Shown piece after piece: positions 9,408-21,182 of a stretch of 64,000 nucleotides of DNA. Numbering within the stretch: the first letter of the stretch is position 1; each line of letters starts with the position of its first letter. The notes beneath the pieces were generated by a model. It worked only from the letters and a program-made list of their open reading frames with translations, was not told the DNA's origin and did not search any database. Source of the DNA: Gnetum montanum (Eukaryota; Streptophyta; Gnetopsida; Gnetales; Gnetaceae); the NCBI GenBank assembly GCA_015680685.1, contig MNCI01009017.1, positions 341,654 to 405,653 on the forward strand, read 5' to 3'. A program made the translations under genes and the position numbers.

Positions 9408-10310
9408 TGATGAAGTATCAATAAGACGATTGTGTCAATGTAAGCTTGTCAACACAACCCTGTTCATGTATCCTTGTTAATGTATTTCAGGATGCGTTGA
9501 TGTAGGTATGTTGATGTTGATGTAGACATTGCCTATATAAATGCACATAACCCTTGTATTTATGATGCATTTCGATCATTTCCTTAGCTAAAATCTTGCA
9601 GTTTCTTTTTATAAAAGTTAGAATATTTTTTTCTTTTGAGTGTCTACAATGCGGATTAAAGTGATTGTATGGCATTGTATTCAAGTGCATATGCACTTGG
9701 ACAAATCTGCATGAACGAGAATAAAATCAAGATTTCTTCTATCCATTGTAGTGCTTGAATTAGCATAACTTTACTTTCTAGCAATTTAGTTAAAATACAA
9801 TTTACTTTCTTACTATTAAGCAATTAATATTATCATTTTTAAATAATGTGAGAATGACCATTTTGAGTATAACATATTAATGCTCAGTAACCCTAGTAGT
9901 GGATACTTGGTATGCCTAGTAGTAAATACTTGGTAACCCAATAGTGTTAGCATATATTCAAGATGTCTATGAAAGGTGGGATTGGATATTCCATGTTTAG
10001 GCTAGTTAATTAAGTACTTAATTAATTAGTTAAATTAAATATTAAATCTTCATTTATTGAACCATTTTGCAAATAAGAAAAATAATAAAAAGTATAAAAA
10101 TAAATATCTTACACTTTTAGCACACTTAACCATATGCAAAGATTAACACAAGTGTTGATTTAGAAGACAACAGGTGGTAAAGTAGTTGCATGTTTTACCA
10201 TCTCGAGATATTGGCCACTTAGGTAAATAAAGTCCATGAAATTCAACCAAATCACATGTACACACTAGTGATTCGTATGGTTGGATGTAGGGAATACTTG
10301 CTGCTTATCA
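9408..10310 (+). mobile_element. 5' LTR of element C
   Basis: 903 bp, from tgatgaagtatc to ctgcttatca. TATA-like tatataa is at 9534-9540. It has the repeated cctagtagt/acttggta block at 9881-9946. It aligns over its whole length with 50174-50897 plus 63091-63250, with many substitutions, so C is an old insertion. Confidence 0.9.
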
Positions 10311-10330
10311 TTGGTATCTTTGCTAAGGAC
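10311..10330 (+). other. Primer-binding site of element C
   Basis: ttggtatctttgctaaggac follows the LTR directly and is a decayed form of the tRNA-Asp complement TTGGCGCCGTTGCCGGGGAC. Confidence 0.6.
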
Positions 10331-10465
10331 TAGTTTAGCTAAGTGCTCTAAGTATTAATAGATAGTGAAATCATACAAAGTTTTTGTAAGGAGTAAACAA
10401 TATACTATATTTTAGAAAAAATAATAATAATATTTTATAAGGCACACTTTATCAAAACAACTAAA

Positions 10466-10783
10466 ATGACTTCTTCTTGTAGGAATGATTCACCACCACA
10501 TGTTGATAATTCCAACCAGTAACATGATGAAATTGAAAGGACTGCCAGTGAGAAATCTCAACAATTGAAAGTAATCTAGGCATATTTAGATCCCTACTAT
10601 ATAGACTTAACTTTCATCCTCCATGAGGATGAATAGCTATACCAAAGAGATTTGGAAGACAACATCTTGTTACTTCCCAATGACTTTGTTTCTTCAATGG
10701 TCATGGTAAATCTCATGAAATTGGGGCTTGAATTAGTAGGTGTAGATTATGAGGTAATAGAACATCTTTGTAGAAAGTATCAG
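10466..10783 (+). pseudogene. gag N-terminus of element C
   Basis: Starts at the ATG at 10466 (MTSSCRN, comparable to MSSSHR in H and MSFSHR in E). The block DPYYIDLTFILHEDE and the segment with LLPNDFVSSMVMVNLMKLGLELVG match the minus-strand gag of E (PDQFVPMMLLQTLKKLGI). In-frame stops are present. The frame is cut at 10783 by element I; later gag lies at about 26390-27694 and 41195-41680. Confidence 0.75.
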
Positions 10784-11347
10784 TGTAACATCCCATTCCC
10801 GGATGTCATGGAAAACATCAAATATGTGTTATATTATACATTACACATAAGAAGATAACATAGCAAATGTCAAATATATGTAACATTCAACATTAAGTGT
10901 AAAGAAAATAATAGGAAAAATGCAAAAAGAAAGAGGGAAGAAAGATTTATTGATATATGATGGTTATTCTCTATGTGTTTTTTTGGGGTTTTCTTCCTTT
11001 GGCATCCATCCTTTAGAGGCAATCTAGCACTGCCACCATGGTTAGGCCTACAACTAGGTAGAAGGAATGGCTAGTCCTCTTCTTGTCTTGCTTCACTCGG
11101 CTCCGATTACTCACCTTTACTAGCATTGCAACTCTATGTTGATACAACCTTTGATGCCCAGGTATAAATACCTTAGGTTAAACCCCCAAAGGTCACATCA
11201 AGAGACATATCTATTATTACAACATGCCCTTTCATATCTTAATTACAACTTGCCCTTTTGGGTCTTGTTAGACTAATCTCAAGATTAGTCATAAAGAGAG
11301 ATCATCTTTGTTATGTAGTGGCACCATTTGCAAATGGGAATGTTATA
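10784..11347 (-). mobile_element. 3' LTR of element I (left copy)
   Basis: 564 bp. Nearly colinear with 16726-17111 plus 23071-23256, including the shared block ggctagtcctctt and the inner ctaatctcaagattag. Confidence 0.88.
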
Positions 11348-11365
11348 ATCTATCCCCCTTAGGTT
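11348..11365 (-). other. Polypurine tract of element I
   Basis: On the minus strand AACCTAAGGGGGATAGAT lies directly before the LTR start TATAACATTCCC. This orders the element on the minus strand. Confidence 0.7.
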
Positions 11366-11899
11366 TAGTTCATCCTCGAACAAGTCCACATTCACTCCCT
11401 TTTTCTAGCTCTAGTACTTTTTTTATGCTCTCATGCTCATTACTTTAATTTCACCTTTAGACTTAAAGTTGTATATCTTAATGTTCTCTTACTTATTCTA
11501 CAAAAAATTATATATATGTGAGAAAAATATATGAAAATTAAATATTATTTAATAAATTCTTACCTCATTTTCTAAAAAAATGACAAGAGGTGAATTAAAG
11601 GTCTACCAACCACCAATCACTAGTCCTAACTAGGGTGACACAAAGTGCAACTCATATTTGGTTATCCAAGTGAAGGTAGGACAAATCTTTATTCTCAACT
11701 TGCATTGCCTTAGATATTGTACTTATATAATTAAAATATAAATTAAATAATTAAGAAAATTATAACATTATAAAATAAAATTAAGGTTAAGATACACCTT
11801 GATCTTGAACAACCTTAGGGAGTAATGGAAATAGTTGTAATTTTGCCATAAGTGGATATGATTGGATGGTCTTGTTTAGGATGGAAGAACTTGATCTTT
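11366..11899. other. Interior of element I, unassigned
   Basis: AT-rich sequence between the pol-like tail and the CCR4-like fragment. No open frame or recognisable domain was found. Confidence 0.4.
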
Positions 11900-12960
11900 C
11901 TTTTTCTTAACCCATTCTTTAGAAATTAACTCTAATATCTTGGTAACTTGGATGAATTAGACATTATACTAGATATAATCTAGGGCTTCAATGAAGAATG
12001 TTATTTACTCATCTTCATTAATCATGGTAGAGTAATTGGTAAACTATCGTTCTTAATGAATACTATTCATCAACATCATTTGTTCTTGAATTCTGGGATC
12101 TAATTTATCTATTGAAGATTTGAAGTAGAATATGCACTTGCCACTAGAATTACATGTTGAATTGATAGAAACATCTTCTTCCAATCAGGTTCATCTTCCA
12201 AAGATTCTTTTACACATCCATATTATAAGAATTGATAAGCACTACTTCCAACTTTCACATTAAAGTCTCTACAAAGGACAAATGTCATTCAATCAATATG
12301 ACTTAGAAATAAGTTATTCTTCAAATTTTTCTCTATTTTCCTAATCAAGTATGCTCCTTGACATGGTCTAACATCTAGGCATGTTGATTTGGCAATTTAA
12401 TATATGTTAATCACACATACACAACTTTATAATAATTGGATTTTTAATATCAATGCCAAGGCTATGTGGCTTCTTTGAAACCTTGATTGTTCTTTCTTTT
12501 CCATAATTTGAAGTTTTGGGATTTCAAAAATCATATCTTCTAATCTCCATTCAAATCTTTATACCAATTTAAACTTGGCTTCTTTATAAAAGATTGTGCA
12601 ACCATCCATGTTGTGATTTTTGCAATAGGCTAATATGTATGATTCAAAAGAAGAACTTTCACAAGAACCTTTTTGCTTGTAAATATCTCTATATCCCATC
12701 TTTTTTAAGTCTTGTTGGAATTGGTATAGGAATTTCCATAGCAAGGCTTCTTGTAGGCATAAGACATTAGCATCGAAATATTGTAACTCTACTAAGATTT
12801 ATAGATATTGATACTCATGTGAGTCTGAGGTCCATGGTGTACAAAGTAGATGTTGTCTCTCACTAGCTAGGAATCTTGTAAGCACATTTTATATCACAAC
12901 TTTCATTTTCATTCTTGGATTCTCTCTTGGATCGTTACTTTTTATGAGTATCATACACCT
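11900..12960 (-). pseudogene. Fragment of a CCR4/nocturnin-type EEP-domain deadenylase gene
   Basis: Minus-strand relic of an exonuclease-endonuclease-phosphatase domain, the poly(A)-shortening domain of CCR4-type proteins. In order: YFDANVLCLQEA (about 12785-12745, with the catalytic E of LQE), KKMGYRDIYKQKG, NMDGCTIFYKEAKFKLV (stop at about 12560), VLCRDFNVKVGSSAYQFL (about 12260-12210, D and N of the GDFN motif kept, G changed to R), LVASAYST (about 12160), and FTNYSTMINEDE then FFIEALDYI (about 12040-11980). About 250 codons separate CLQE from LDYI, as in intact proteins, so no introns are visible. Frames are broken by stops and shifts. It lies in the sense orientation of host element I, which suggests capture of a processed transcript. 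The family call is firm; which CCR4 homologue is donor is not clear. Confidence 0.75.
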
Positions 12961-13894
12961 TGTTGGAACAAGGTTAGGACTCTTCATGTTATTCTACCAT
13001 GTGATTTGGTTGTAGGAAAAACTGATATACATCTTCTTGATTATTCTAGTTCACCAACTAATTCATTAACTAAATTTGAATTAGTGACATCTAGCTATGT
13101 TCTCTAAATTGTTAATGATTTTTCTACCCCCTTAATACATTGACTTTGGAAGTGTAACTAATGATACAATAGGGTTAGTGATCTAATACTATCTATCTAT
13201 AGAGGTTAAGCACTTAATCTTAAGGTTAAAGAGGTTAAATTTGTCAGTCCCAATAGTTAAATTATTAGGTATGATTATTAAGTCTAAGTTGTGGTCTTTG
13301 AAGGAAAAATTTATGATATCATCAAATTATTGGGTATCTAGATGATAAATTTGACATCACTATTAAGTTTAGAAGGCTGAAAAATGTTAGAAATGATTAT
13401 TTATATGTTAGAAATGGACACCATATGCCCAAGTTATGCTAAAATTGAGTATCTAAGGATTTCAAGATACCACATTGGACAATGAGTAAAAACTAGTTTT
13501 TAGAGCTCTATAGCATAGATTTGACATCACCATTGTGTTTGGGAGGTTGAAATTTATAGGAAATTACTTTTTGTTGATCCAAAAAGGCTTCTAGAATCAA
13601 ACGTTATGGCTTCTTAGTTCTCGAACCTTTGGCACAAAAAACAAGACTTTCTAACAGGTTACCCATTCCAGTATTACTCAAGAATGAGTGCACTTAATTG
13701 TAGAGTTATTAACATAGTTGCTAGAAAAACATCAATTTGAATTAATTTTCAAAATTTCCACCTACTAATATTTAAAATTTTCCCACCTAAATGTCAATTT
13801 CAAATTTTGCATTATTTGACAGTTTTGAAAATTTCTATTAAATGTTGGTGAAATTTCTATGAACTAATGAAAAATTTTTCATTTACCAAAACTA
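12961..13894. other. Interior of element I, unassigned
   Basis: AT-rich, without a credible frame. I see no similarity to gag, pol or the extra ORF of the other elements. Confidence 0.35.
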
Positions 13895-14300
13895 CCAAGG
13901 GAGGTAGCTTTTCTTGACATAGATGGTGTTTGTAGCATGTCGGGGAAGGTAGCCTTTCTTAGTGCTAATAGTGTCTGCAACATGTTGGAGGAGGTAGCTT
14001 TTCCCAACACTAGCAGTGTCTACAGGGCATTAAGGAAGGTAGCTTTTTCTGGCATTGACAGTGTCTATGGTGCATTGGGAAGGTAGCTTTTCTTGGCATT
14101 GGTGGTGTTTGCAATGTGTCAGGGGTGACAACTTTTCCTAGCATTGGTAGTGTCTACGATGTGTTAGGGGAGGCAAATTTTCTTAACATCAATGATGTCC
14201 ATGATGCACTGGGAAAGGTAACTTTTCCAAGTGTTGATGTTATATGAGGCATGCTAAGGAAGGTAGCTTTTTCTAGCACTAGTAGTGTTTGTGGACACCA
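13895..14300. repeat. 45-bp minisatellite, about nine units
   Basis: Units begin with ggtagctttt or a variant at 13903, 13948, 13993, 14038, 14082 and onward, followed by a block like cattggtagtgtctacgatgtg. The period is 44-46 bp, about 15 codons, and on the minus strand part of it is an open frame (14154-14429). Later units are more diverged. Confidence 0.8.
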
Positions 14301-14319
14301 TGTATTACTAAAAACTACA

Positions 14320-14990
14320 ACAAATTTTTTGGTGCTAGTAGCGGTAGCAGTAATGGTGATAGTGGTGACATAGACAACAATGAAACAACTCATGTGGCAC
14401 AAGACAAAAAATGTAGAGAATGTAGACAATGCAGTGAATTTTGCAGGCTAGTGTTTTAGGATTGTAAGTGAAGAATGAAAGGATGATGCAGTAGCAAGTC
14501 AAGTGTGATGATAAGACACACAAAGACAACGATGGAAGGTGGTGGTAAGATACATGATGATGATGGTGATAGATGGTGAGGTGCATGATGATGGTAGTGC
14601 TAGGTGGTAAGGTGAGATTTTGTGGTAATAGGTAGCACATAGGAGTAGGTAGGATGTTGGCAGGCATGACAAACATTGGTGCAGTAAGTGCTTGTGCAAT
14701 GATGGTAGGATGTGTGTTTGTTGGAGTAGGGCGAGGTAGGTGAGGTGGGTAAGGTAGGTAGCATCTAAGTAGTAGACAAAGAAACACAACATGATGGTGA
14801 CATGGGCTTCATGGGCAAGGATGAGAAGTAATGAGTGGTGATGGATGATGTAGCAAGGGAATGATGATGGTAGTAGCATGTAGGGAAGGTAGCAATGAAG
14901 GTGTGGTAGTAGCACATAGTAGTAGAAAGGTGAGACAATGCATGGCATGGGCCTGCATGATCCAATAATAGGCCAATTTGGCCACCATGC
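14320..14990. repeat. Low-complexity GTAG/GATG-rich tract
   Basis: Purine- and TGG/GAT-rich sequence built from phrases such as gatgatggtgatag, ggtggtaagg and aggtaggtgagg. The long minus-strand open frames here (for example 14335-14787 and 14499-14948) encode only His/Tyr/Leu/Pro/Cys-rich low-complexity peptides and are not treated as genes. Confidence 0.7.
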
Positions 14991-15567
14991 AAGGCTACGC
15001 AGGGCTCTTCCAAGGCCTCATGACCCTCAATTTTTTTAATTTTTTTTAATTCTATTCTATTTATTTATATTATTTTTTCTTTCATAGAAGGCTAGAGTAG
15101 GGCTTCTTAGGGTGGCATTAGGCTATCGGAGAGCTACGGGGGGATAGTGGAGTTGCTATAAAGGTAGAAAGAATAATAGCAAGAGGAGGAGCTACTTTAG
15201 AGAATCTATGGTAGGGCGACATGAGAAGGACTAGAGGCAAAAAGATGTAGATAGTTTAGTGGGTGGCAGATAGCACATGGTGTGCAGCAGGCAGTAGTGC
15301 AGTAGATAGGTGGAAGGTGTAAATGTAGGAGCAACTAAAGTATAGGAAAACATGCAATAAAGTGCATTGTAGTGATAAGAAGGTTGTAGCAAGTGAGGGT
15401 AACAAGGCAAAAATGTAGCATTGCAGGGTTAGATTGTGAGTGGCCTTGGTAATCCTAAATAGGCCTACATGGGGTTGCATAGCCTTGTGTAGCTTCTTGT
15501 AGGTAGTAATTGCTATATATATATAAAATTTAATAATTATTATTTAAATATTTTAAAACTCATTGAA

Positions 15568-15648
15568 AAGTTGGCCAAGTGGCTAGCTGAACAAGGCTTA
15601 AGACTTGGGTTTGATAACTTAGAGATCACAATTTTACTCCTATGCCCC
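15568..15648 (+). repeat. tRNA-like sequence (SINE-head-like)
   Basis: ttggccaagtggctagc (A-box-like, 15571-15587) and cacaattttactcc (decayed B box, about 15627-15640) at tRNA-like spacing are followed by an A/T-rich tail (15650-15740). It could be a tRNA-derived SINE inside element I. Confidence 0.4.
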
Positions 15649-15740
15649 AAAAGTTTAAATTGAAAATTAAAAATTAATAAAAATTAAATTAAAATTTTAT
15701 TTTCCTAAGGATAAAAATTATTAAATTTTAATAAATGACA

Positions 15741-16060
15741 TGGATACTAAAAAACATGATATCTCCCAAACCATAGGTTTGATTTAGACAAAATTTGTAC
15801 CATTGGATTCATCTTGATGAGTACTATGCATTTAATGTGGTTTTAGGGTCTAAAAACTAAGTTGAATTGACATTCTTAGAATGAAGTATAGGCAACATGA
15901 TAACTTCTAGATGACTTAGGTTTCAATTATAATGATATATGAACCCTTAGACAAGAATATAATACTTTGATCTTATAAATTGGCAAGTATGATGTAGGAT
16001 TATTCTCTCATATCATTATTATACCCTAGAAAGGTACTAAGGAGAGGATTATGAAAATAT
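15741..16060. other. Interior of element I, unassigned
   Basis: Unremarkable AT-rich sequence with no recognised domain. Confidence 0.3.
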
Positions 16061-16210
16061 CACTCACTGAGTATTGGTTTTCCTATGAGTATCATGGTAA
16101 TAATCCTTGTTGGTTGAGTACGAATGAGACAACATCACTCACTGAGTATTGGTTTCCCTATGAGTGTCATGGTAATAACCATTGTTGGTTGAGTAGGAAT
16201 GAGATGATCT
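16061..16210. repeat. 75-bp tandem duplication
   Basis: Two units starting with cactcactgagtattggtt at 16061 and 16136 are close to identical, with about nine substitutions. The period is 25 codons and the plus strand stays open (16051-16233), but no protein family is recognised. Confidence 0.85.
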
Positions 16211-16710
16211 TATGGCTAAATTGGATCCATTAAACTTGCTAATGCATAGGTCTTAGGTGAGATGAATAATGCCAAGTAACAGGAATTAGGTACTTAAGGT
16301 AATAAGTTCCAAACAAGACAAAATTAACCTAGGCCATGGTTTCTACCCTTATGAAGGAACTTAATATAACCTTAATCAATTAACATTTCTAGCATCACTA
16401 CAAGATGGGTAAGAGTTACATGAACCTGTATATCCTTGTCTTACCAACATCTCTTGCAGTTGATGAATCTTGGTGAATTGTAAACAAATATCTTGATCCT
16501 AGATATCCTTGAAGGAATCTTGTTGGTTGGTATGATCTATGTCTCTTGTAGATGTCTAATTCATTGTTCATGAAAATCAATGAAAAGGTATCTTTTGGCT
16601 TACATGGATTATAGGACACATCTCATGATTATTTATAGCTCTCCCTAGATTGTGTCTTTATGGTTCATCATTGGATTGTAGATTTGGTGATTAGTCTTTA
16701 GGTCATGGTT

Positions 16711-16725
16711 TGCTTTGATATCAAA
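16711..16725 (-). other. Primer-binding site of element I (tRNA-iMet type)
   Basis: Minus strand TTTGATATCAAAGCA abuts the LTR. It matches the initiator-tRNA site TGGTATCAGAGC except for two G-to-A changes. Confidence 0.7.
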
Positions 16726-17111
16726 TATGACATCCCATTCCCAGATGTCATGGAAAATATCTAATATATGTTATATTAGACATTAGACATAATAAGATAA
16801 TATAGAAAACGTCAAATATATGTAAAATTTGACATTAAGTGTAAAAATATTATAGGAAACATGTAGAAAGAAATAGGGAAGAATGCTTTATTGATGTAGG
16901 ACAATGAATCTGTGTCATGCCCTAGGTATTTCTTGGGATTTTTTTCCTTCAACATCTATCCCTTAGAGGCAATCCAACTTTGACATCATGATTAGGTCTA
17001 CAATTGACTAGAAGGGATGGCTAGTCCTCTTCATGTCTCACTTCACTCACCTCTTGTTACTCACCTTTACTAGCTCCAAAACTCCATGTTGATATGACCT
17101 CTAATCCCTAG
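16726..17111 (-). mobile_element. 5' LTR of element I, first part
   Basis: Corresponds to 10784-11160 of the other LTR. It is interrupted at 17111 by element H and continues at 23071-23256. Confidence 0.85.
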
Positions 17112-17976
17112 TGATGAATCATTAATTGGCTGTGTTGATGGGTATGGGTCAATGCATTCCCATTAATGCATCCCTATCAACATATGCATTGATGCGTTGA
17201 CACAACATCTTTCATTGCCTATAAATATACTAGCACCCATGGCATATGAGGTACCTTTTGATTATTTTATAGCTAGACTCTTGCAGTTTCATTTTGTTAT
17301 TCTAGAACATAGGCAGTGAGTGCTTGTAGTGTGAATTTATGTTAGTTGTGAAACATTTTATTCAAGTGGAATTGTACTTGGACACATTCCATGAATGATA
17401 ATAAGATCAAGATTGATTCACATTCATTACAACACTTTGACTTAGATTAGATTTTCTTTCCATGCAATTTACTCTTCATGTATTTAGTTAATATTTACAT
17501 TTTCATACATGTTAATCAATTACTAGAATGAGCATGACTAGTTTTGAGCATAAACACATATTCACTTGGTAATCCTAGCAGTGTTATTACTTGGTTTACC
17601 TAGTAGCGTAACTCTTGGTAATCCTAGTCGTGGATACGTGGGTTCAAGATGTGTACAACAAGTTGGAAATAGACACTTACTACCCTTAGGCTAGTTTAGA
17701 CTTTATCTTCTTATTGTTAATTATATTAAATAATTAATTTCTCTCTTATCATTAAGATTAACGTAGGGCCAAAACAACATCAATAATCAAATGCCTTACT
17801 TTGGACTAAATCATATGTGACAAAGCTACCACTAGTCCAAGTGGAAAGACAATGTCCTATGATCAATGCTTAACAATCTAGATGCCACACTAGTCCCATC
17901 GATGGAATTCAACTAGATTGTATGTGAACACTTGTGATTCATATGGTTGGATGTAGGGGGTATCCATCGCTCATCA
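17112..17976 (+). mobile_element. 5' LTR of element H
   Basis: 865 bp, TGATGAATCATT..CGCTCATCA, with a TATA-like tataaata at 17220-17227 and the repeated cctagtag/acttggta block at 17563-17636. Pairs with 22193-23065. Confidence 0.9.
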
Positions 17977-17996
17977 TTGGTGTCATTGCTAGTGAT
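17977..17996 (+). other. Primer-binding site of element H
   Basis: ttggtgtcattgctagtgat follows the LTR. It is the tRNA-Asp type with transition changes. Confidence 0.65.
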
Positions 17997-18107
17997 GATG
18001 CTAGTTATTTGGATTTGTTATGTTATAAATGATTACTGTAAAAGTATTAATGATTTATCTTTTAGAAAATATTAATATTTTAATTCATACAAGTTATTAG
18101 ATAAAAC

Positions 18108-20480
18108 ATGTCTTCTTCACATAGGGCCAAGAATACATCACATGATGAAAACACTTATAAGAAAAATCATAGGATCTATATTGAAGAGAATTGAAGTGAA
18201 CAATGTGAAGCATGGGTTTCATATGCTCATTTCAACCATTACTACACTCAAAGACTATGTTCCACTAATGCAGACAATCCTAGAGGAGATGGAGTAATAA
18301 CTAGAATAGGAAAGGACTTAAGTTCTAGGACCTCCTCTAAACCTAGAAAACATAAATCAAGGGACCATGGGGGGAGATATAGCAACCATAGTGATTCTCC
18401 TACTTTACCATCATCCTCTTCCTTTTCAATGTCTAGTTTTGATGAGGATGAATGTAGGTATAGGGAGAGAGCTCCACTAAGGGATTAAGATAAAGATAAA
18501 AATACAACACAAGGGAAAAATCAAAGACATCAAAGTGAGCATAGACAAGATCATCACTGTTAGATAAATAGAAATAGAGATTTGCACCATGACATGTATG
18601 ATGCTAATGAACCCTTATTGGCTACTAGGGGCATGACATAGATTAGGGAGGTAGTTCAAATACCTCAAAGGCATCAAAGGAAAAGGCACATCAAATGGTT
18701 TGATATAAACAACATTTCTAAATTTAAGGGAGGATATAATTTTGATCTATAACATGATTTACAAGCCTACCATGATGCCTGCACCTTGCAAAATATCAAA
18801 CATAAGTGGAAAAAGCTTAAGCTCTTTGCTAGGACACTAACAGATGAGCTCAAAGTTGGTGTAGATCATTGGAACTAGATTCAATTCATTGGTGATCCAT
18901 AATGTTGGAGAATTTTAACAAAAAATATCAAACCTATGTGAAAGTGTCCAACGAAAACAAATCTAGGGATGGAAGTAAGAAAAACATGAATCCTTGGATG
19001 TGGCCTAGGATAGGTACTATTCCCTACTACATAGATATCCAAGCCATGATTTTTCTCAAAAATAGTAGCTTCTCCACATCATAGATGGTCTTTGTAATGA
19101 AATGAGGGAGACCCTTGGAATCTATGCCCAAGGTCAATTATTAAAATTGAGAGCTCATTAGATACAAAGGCTAGTTGAGTAAGTGGAAAAAGAAGAAGGA
19201 GAGATATGTAAAAAGGGAGAATGTAGAGGAATAGAACTGGGACCTAACTCTTCAAAAGAAAGAGGTCCATATTTATGATGAGGGAAAAGAGGTGGCTCTT
19301 GATGAGGTGATCTCACAGCAAACATTGCCAATACAAAAGTTTATCATTGAGCTTGAAACAAGGATAGATAAGATGTGGGAGTTGATGAATGAAAAATTTA
19401 CAACCTACATGAAAACCACAAAGGAGAGGGTAACACAAAAAAGGATCAAGTGGACAAAATAAGAAGAGGAAAAATACCATAGAAATATGTTGAAACACTT
19501 ATCAGCAAAAAGGAAAAATAACTGTAGGAGAAGAGGCTATAGACTCAATCACAGAAGAGGATGATGGATGTGACATATACCAATATGACCATCCAAAGGG
19601 ATATTTCCTATGTTACATCTATAAGATTTTGAGGCTTTTGCTTTGAATCATAGGTTCATGCAAAAGCAAATGTCTAGGAAATTACCTTATTCACAAGGTA
19701 ATTTTAGACAGTCCTATAGCCAACTATAATATTTTAGTGGGACTTCTTATTAGCCTCAACTATAGTGGCAAAACCCATAGGCATGGAGGAGACCATCATC
19801 AAACTTGCAATACCCTTATTGCTAGTCGGACTTGTATGAATACTATGTTCAACAACCTATTTCTCCAAAGGGTTCTACTTCCTCTACCTCAAATCACTAC
19901 TGTCACTCTCTTAAATATCATCAACCCACAACATCTCCTATGGGATCACCACCTCAAACCTCTTATCCTTTGTCACATCCTCAATATTCCAACACTTCCC
20001 TCCAACACATGAGACCATCAACAACACAGGAAGGATTGACACCACAAACTCAATGGAAGAAAACCACATATGCTGTGAACATACAAGTAAATGATAATGT
20101 TAGTAGATCTCAAAAAAGACTTAGAAACATCCTTTTTTTAGGATAGTTTCCTCACATGGGCATAAAACTAGTAGGCTTACTAATTCATCAAAACTAGCAC
20201 AAAGCCAATTTTGTGCAACACCCTTTCTCACAAAAATGTAGTCTCCTAATCATATGCAAAAGCCAACAACTGTCATCACTTCAACATAATATGTAAAAGA
20301 TGACCCTATCATTGTGGAGAGATAGAAAACTCCATGCATTACTAATAATTAAAAAGGATGTAATTGTATGGCGATAGTTCAAAGTGTTAATATGATTTCT
20401 ATACCAACCCACAGCAAGGTTAAGGAACAAGTATGTAAGCTAAACCAAGTCTACATAGTAGTCACTAAACCAAAAGATAC
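18108..20480 (+). pseudogene. gag of element H
   Basis: Starts at about 18108 with ATG-TCT-TCT-TCA (MSSSHRAKN). A Ser/Arg-rich segment (RYSNHSDSPTLPSSSSFS, about 18385-18430) is followed by the retrotransposon gag core (IKWFDINNISKFKGGYNF, about 18690-18745; DLQAYHDACTLQNIKHKWKKLKLFARTL, with in-frame damage) and by a Pro/Ser/Gln-rich C-terminal part (19800-20070; SPPQTSYPLSHPQY). Many stops are present. The same order is found in gag of C (26390-27694) and E (minus, 37810-40034). Gag would form the particle that packages the RNA. No classical CCHC knuckle is visible. Confidence 0.75.
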
Positions 20481-20681
20481 CTAGCGTCTTAGAAATATGA
20501 ATACAAAGCCATTTCAAAAATGCACAGAAAAATTCAACCCACTATTAGCTCTTGTTCCACCTATAAGCTTAGTCGTGGAAGAGATGCCCCATCCTGAATC
20601 AATAACTAATAAGTGCTTTTCATTTTTTTGTTTTACAATTTTTTATCATTTCNGATTTAAAAAGAAGAAGAAGAAAAAACA

Positions 20682-20768
20682 ATGGAAATTCAAAGCACAC
20701 TTTGTAGACATAATAATGGGCTGCAAGCACTAGTTATGGGGCTAGAAAGACATGTACCCATGCCTGAA
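20682..20768 (+). pseudogene. Conserved small ORF of the 3' module (element H copy)
   Basis: ATG at 20682 after an A-rich tract opens a frame with MEIQST and GLQALVMGLERHV, colinear codon for codon with the copies in C (46129) and E (minus, 33204). A one-base loss near 20754 (gtacccatg against gttacccatg) removes the stop shared by the other two. In H it lies directly behind gag because pol is deleted. Function unknown; possible readings are a real small protein, a cis-acting RNA that happens to be open, or the end of a spliced reading frame. Confidence 0.55.
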
Positions 20769-21182
20769 GGCACCCCTCTAACTAAGGCCCTTCCTTCCTT
20801 CTTCTCTTTTCTTTGATTTTTGGAGTGATGATTGTTCTTTGTGGTTGTTGTGGACTCATGATGGTAGATAGGAAAGAACACATCAATGCAAGGTCATTGT
20901 TACTATTATGGACTTGGTCTAAAACTTGCATGAATAGGTATGCTGATCATTTTAATCACATTTGACAGAAGAACCTATTGCGAACATGGTAAAGTCCCTT
21001 ACATCCCAATTTCTACAATCCCTTCTTATTCCAATATTCACCTCACTGCTGCATACAATTATGAGCCTCTTGGTTTTGTATAGTATAGTGAAAAATTCCA
21101 ACCAAGGTAGTTGTGAGTTTTTTGGAACAAAGGCATGATCTACATTGAACTTCTAAGATGCCCATGAACATCTATAGAAGTG

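Noticed and set aside
14335-15013. Long overlapping minus-strand open frames (up to 150 codons)
   Set aside because: They follow a low-complexity GTAG/GATG tract and encode only His/Tyr/Leu/Pro/Cys-rich sequence without domains.
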